From NCBI RefSeq assembly GCF_024721975.1, contig NZ_JANQBB010000001.1, positions 868,001 through 932,000 of the forward strand: a DNA stretch of 64,000 bases, in the 5' to 3' direction. A model generated the notes under the pieces. That model did no database searches. It saw only the letters and a list, made by a program, of their open reading frames with translations, and was not told the origin of the DNA. Shown here in pieces: positions 61,850 to 64,000 of this stretch; positions within the stretch are counted from its first letter, which is position 1; every line of letters starts with the position of its first letter. The position numbers were made by a program, and so were the translations under genes. This DNA is from Paenibacillus endoradicis (GTDB lineage Bacteria > Bacillota > Bacilli > Paenibacillales > Paenibacillaceae).

Positions 61850-64000
61850 ATGAGCGAATCTAATCAGGAATATATCGTTATCTCGGCTGCTAGAGAAAAC
61901 AATCTGAAGAACGTATCTTTGCGGATTCCTAAGCGGAAGATAACGATTTTTACTGGTGTATCCGGATCTGGAAAGTCATCGATTGTATTCGATACGATTG
62001 CCGCAGAATCTACGCGTTTACTGAATGAGAACTTTAGTATGTTCGTACGTAATTTCCTACCGCGCTATCCGCAGCCAGATGCTGACGCGATTGAAAACTT
62101 AAGTATGGCTGTAATCGTGGATCAGAAACGACTGGGCGGAGGTTCCCATTCTACGATGGGTACGATTACTGATATCTCTCCCATTCTACGACTTCTCTTC
62201 TCAAGAGTAGGAAAGCCCTATGTTGGTCAAGCTCATATGTTCTCGTTTAACGATCCGCAAGGTATGTGCCTTGAGTGTAACGGAATCGGACGCAAGCTTG
62301 GCGTAGACATGAAAAAAGCAGTAGATATGTCAAAATCGTTGAATGAAGGGGCATTAATGCTTCCCGACTATACAGTAGACGGCTGGGATTGGAACATTGT
62401 CCTACAATCAGGCTCCTTTGATCCCGATAAGAAGCTAAGTGATTATTCAGAAGAAGAACTAGATTTATTACTATATGGCAAGGCGCGGAAAGTAAAGATG
62501 GATTTCGCTGGTAAGGCAACAAATATTACAGTTGAAGGCGTCATTGAGAAGTTCAGCAATAAATACATTAAGCAGGATGTGAAGACGAAGTCCGAGCGCA
62601 CACAAAAAACTGTTGCACCGTTCATCACCGAGGGTCCTTGTTCCAGTTGTAAAGGCGCGAGACTCAGTCAAGCCGCACTCAGCTGTAGGATCAACGGACT
62701 TAATATTGCGGATATGTCCTCGATGGAGGTAGGAAAACTGAACCATGTCCTTCGGGAGATTGACGATGCGATCGCCACGCCGGTAATCAAGTCACTAACG
62801 GAACGTCTGCAGCATCTGGTGGATATCGGACTTGACTACTTGACTCTTGACCGCGAGACGGATACATTGTCTGGCGGAGAATCACAGCGCGTCAAGATGG
62901 TAAAACACTTGAGCGGCAGTCTCGTGGATGTTACTTATATTTTCGATGAGCCTAGCGTCGGCTTGCATCCCCGTGATGTAAACCGGTTAAATGCATTACT
63001 CCAAAAGTTACGCGACAAGGGTAATACCGTAATTGTCGTCGAGCATGATCCCGATGTAATTAAGGTGGCGGATCATATCGTCGATGTGGGTCCTTACGCT
63101 GGTAGCCGTGGCGGTACCATCATGTATGAAGGAAGCTATCAAGGACTACTAGAAACAAATACTTTGACAGGTACTCATATGAAACGACCGCTCCAACTGA
63201 AACAAGATTGCAGGCAATCATCAGGAAAGATGTCCATCAAGGATGCTTCACTGCATAACCTACAGAATGTGAGTGTAGATATTCCAACTGGAATACTGAC
63301 TGTTGTTACGGGTGTCGCTGGTTCAGGCAAGAGCACGCTAATTAACGACATATTCCTTAGACAGCAGTCAGATGCAATCGTTATCGACCAATCAGCGATA
63401 GGCGTTTCAACACGTTCGAATCCCGCTACCTACACTGGCATTATGGATGATGTTCGTAAAGCGTTTGCTTCTGCGAACAAAGTCAATCAAGGCTTGTTCA
63501 GCTTCAATTCCAAAGGAGCTTGCGAGAATTGTCAAGGGCTTGGCGTTGTATATACTGATCTAGCATTCCTCGAAAGCGTAAAACTGCCGTGCGAAGTATG
63601 TGGCGGTAGACGCTTTAAAGATGAGGTACTTGAATACAAACTTAACGGTAAGTCGATTGCTGAAGTGCTAGAGATGACTGTGGAACAGGCATTGGAATTT
63701 TTTCAGTTAAAAGAGGTAGTTCGCAAACTCCAAGCAATGAGTGATGTCGGACTGAACTATATTACACTAGGCCAACCGCTCAGTACGCTTTCGGGCGGGG
63801 AATGTCAGCGCATCAAACTGGCAAGTGAGCTTCATAAAAAGGGTAGCATCTACGTGATGGATGAGCCGACAACTGGACTACATATGTCAGATATCGGTCA
63901 CCTTTTGGAAATCATGAATCGCCTTGTGGATGCAGGCAATACGGTAATCGTCATCGAGCATAATCTCGATGTGATTAGCCAAGCCGATTGGATCATCGAT
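61850..64000 (+). CDS. UvrA-like ABC protein, partial at window end
   Basis: The first 717 codons of a twin-ABC protein are seen; the frame is open at base 64000. Walker A GVSGSGKSS (about residue 37), zinc-type CLECNGIG and CSSCKGARLS, signature LSGGESQRV (about 340), Walker B FDEPSVGLHPRD, second Walker A GVAGSGKST, CENCQGLG/CEVCGGRR, and LSGGECQRI with MDEPTTGLH. In UvrA the first signature lies near residue 487, so about 140 residues, in the region of the UvrB-binding and insertion domains, are absent. This points to the UvrA paralogues linked to drug or self-resistance, not to the housekeeping repair protein. ATG 61850 follows GGAAGG; ATG 61841 is too close to it. Confidence 0.9.
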   Translation, partial: MSESNQEYIVISAARENNLKNVSLRIPKRKITIFTGVSGSGKSSIVFDTIAAESTRLLNENFSMFVRNFLPRYPQPDADAIENLSMAVIVDQKRLGGGSHSTMGTITDISPILRLLFSRVGKPYVGQAHMFSFNDPQGMCLECNGIGRKLGVDMKKAVDMSKSLNEGALMLPDYTVDGWDWNIVLQSGSFDPDKKLSDYSEEELDLLLYGKARKVKMDFAGKATNITVEGVIEKFSNKYIKQDVKTKSERTQKTVAPFITEGPCSSCKGARLSQAALSCRINGLNIADMSSMEVGKLNHVLREIDDAIATPVIKSLTERLQHLVDIGLDYLTLDRETDTLSGGESQRVKMVKHLSGSLVDVTYIFDEPSVGLHPRDVNRLNALLQKLRDKGNTVIVVEHDPDVIKVADHIVDVGPYAGSRGGTIMYEGSYQGLLETNTLTGTHMKRPLQLKQDCRQSSGKMSIKDASLHNLQNVSVDIPTGILTVVTGVAGSGKSTLINDIFLRQQSDAIVIDQSAIGVSTRSNPATYTGIMDDVRKAFASANKVNQGLFSFNSKGACENCQGLGVVYTDLAFLESVKLPCEVCGGRRFKDEVLEYKLNGKSIAEVLEMTVEQALEFFQLKEVVRKLQAMSDVGLNYITLGQPLSTLSGGECQRIKLASELHKKGSIYVMDEPTTGLHMSDIGHLLEIMNRLVDAGNTVIVIEHNLDVISQADWIID

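Noticed and set aside
1..64000. tRNA, rRNA, CRISPR, riboswitch, T-box or transposase
   Set aside because: Looked for by eye and none could be supported.

Overview
The window looks like a chromosomal segment of a low-GC, spore-forming-type Bacillota, most likely a Paenibacillaceae member. The clues are a copper-amine-oxidase-type stalk domain (14528-15484), GH11 xylanase and CE4 esterase genes sharing a CBM36-type xylan-binding module (46774-49059), a PadR/HAAS pair, many strong intrinsic terminators, and TTG/GTG starts with purine-rich ribosome sites. This is inferred from gene content; I did not identify a species. No rRNA, tRNA, CRISPR array or intact insertion sequence was seen.

Layout. 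1-900: the end of an FAD oxidoreductase gene and an Rrf2 regulator. 970-9997: a long operon behind a clear BirA (biotin) operator. It holds bioY, an acyl-CoA ligase, a thiolase, two hotdog (MaoC-type) subunits, a ketoreductase, a private ECF energising module (A1, A2, T), a CHY zinc-finger protein, a FabK/nitronate-monooxygenase-type flavoprotein and a small unknown. It combines biotin uptake with a full set of enzyme types for a reductive acyl-chain elongation cycle, which suggests a biotin-precursor (pimeloyl thioester) pathway. 10100-30500: housekeeping and accessory genes: membrane proteins, a methyltransferase, two tandem TetR paralogues next to MFS pumps, ChrA, an autoregulated PadR/HAAS pair, an ArsB-type permease, an aminoglycoside-phosphotransferase-like kinase and an AlgI/AlgJ-like acylation pair.

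30600-44840: a compact nonribosomal peptide gene cluster, visibly GC-richer than its flanks. It has an A-PCP loading protein, a GT1 glycosyltransferase, a C-A-PCP-TE protein fused to an MFS exporter, an MbtH protein and an Sfp-type PPTase. A second transcript carries a membrane protein, a flippase, a GT2 glycosyltransferase and a UbiA-type polyprenyl-phosphate phosphoribosyltransferase homologue. The TE has Cys in place of the usual Ser. Together these suggest a small glycosylated peptide whose sugar may come partly from a lipid-linked donor.

45000-64000: an AI-2E-type permease, the xylan-degrading pair behind a consensus cre site, a large-subunit catalase, a MarR/NamA pair, then a stretch with several broken genes (a MocR regulator, a small membrane protein, a nitrilotriacetate-monooxygenase-like gene and a 50-bp TetR remnant). 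These sit around an AdhA/cupin/aldo-keto reductase group with a MerR-type promoter. The window ends with an ArsR/SRPBCC pair behind twin dyad operators and the start of a UvrA-like ABC protein.
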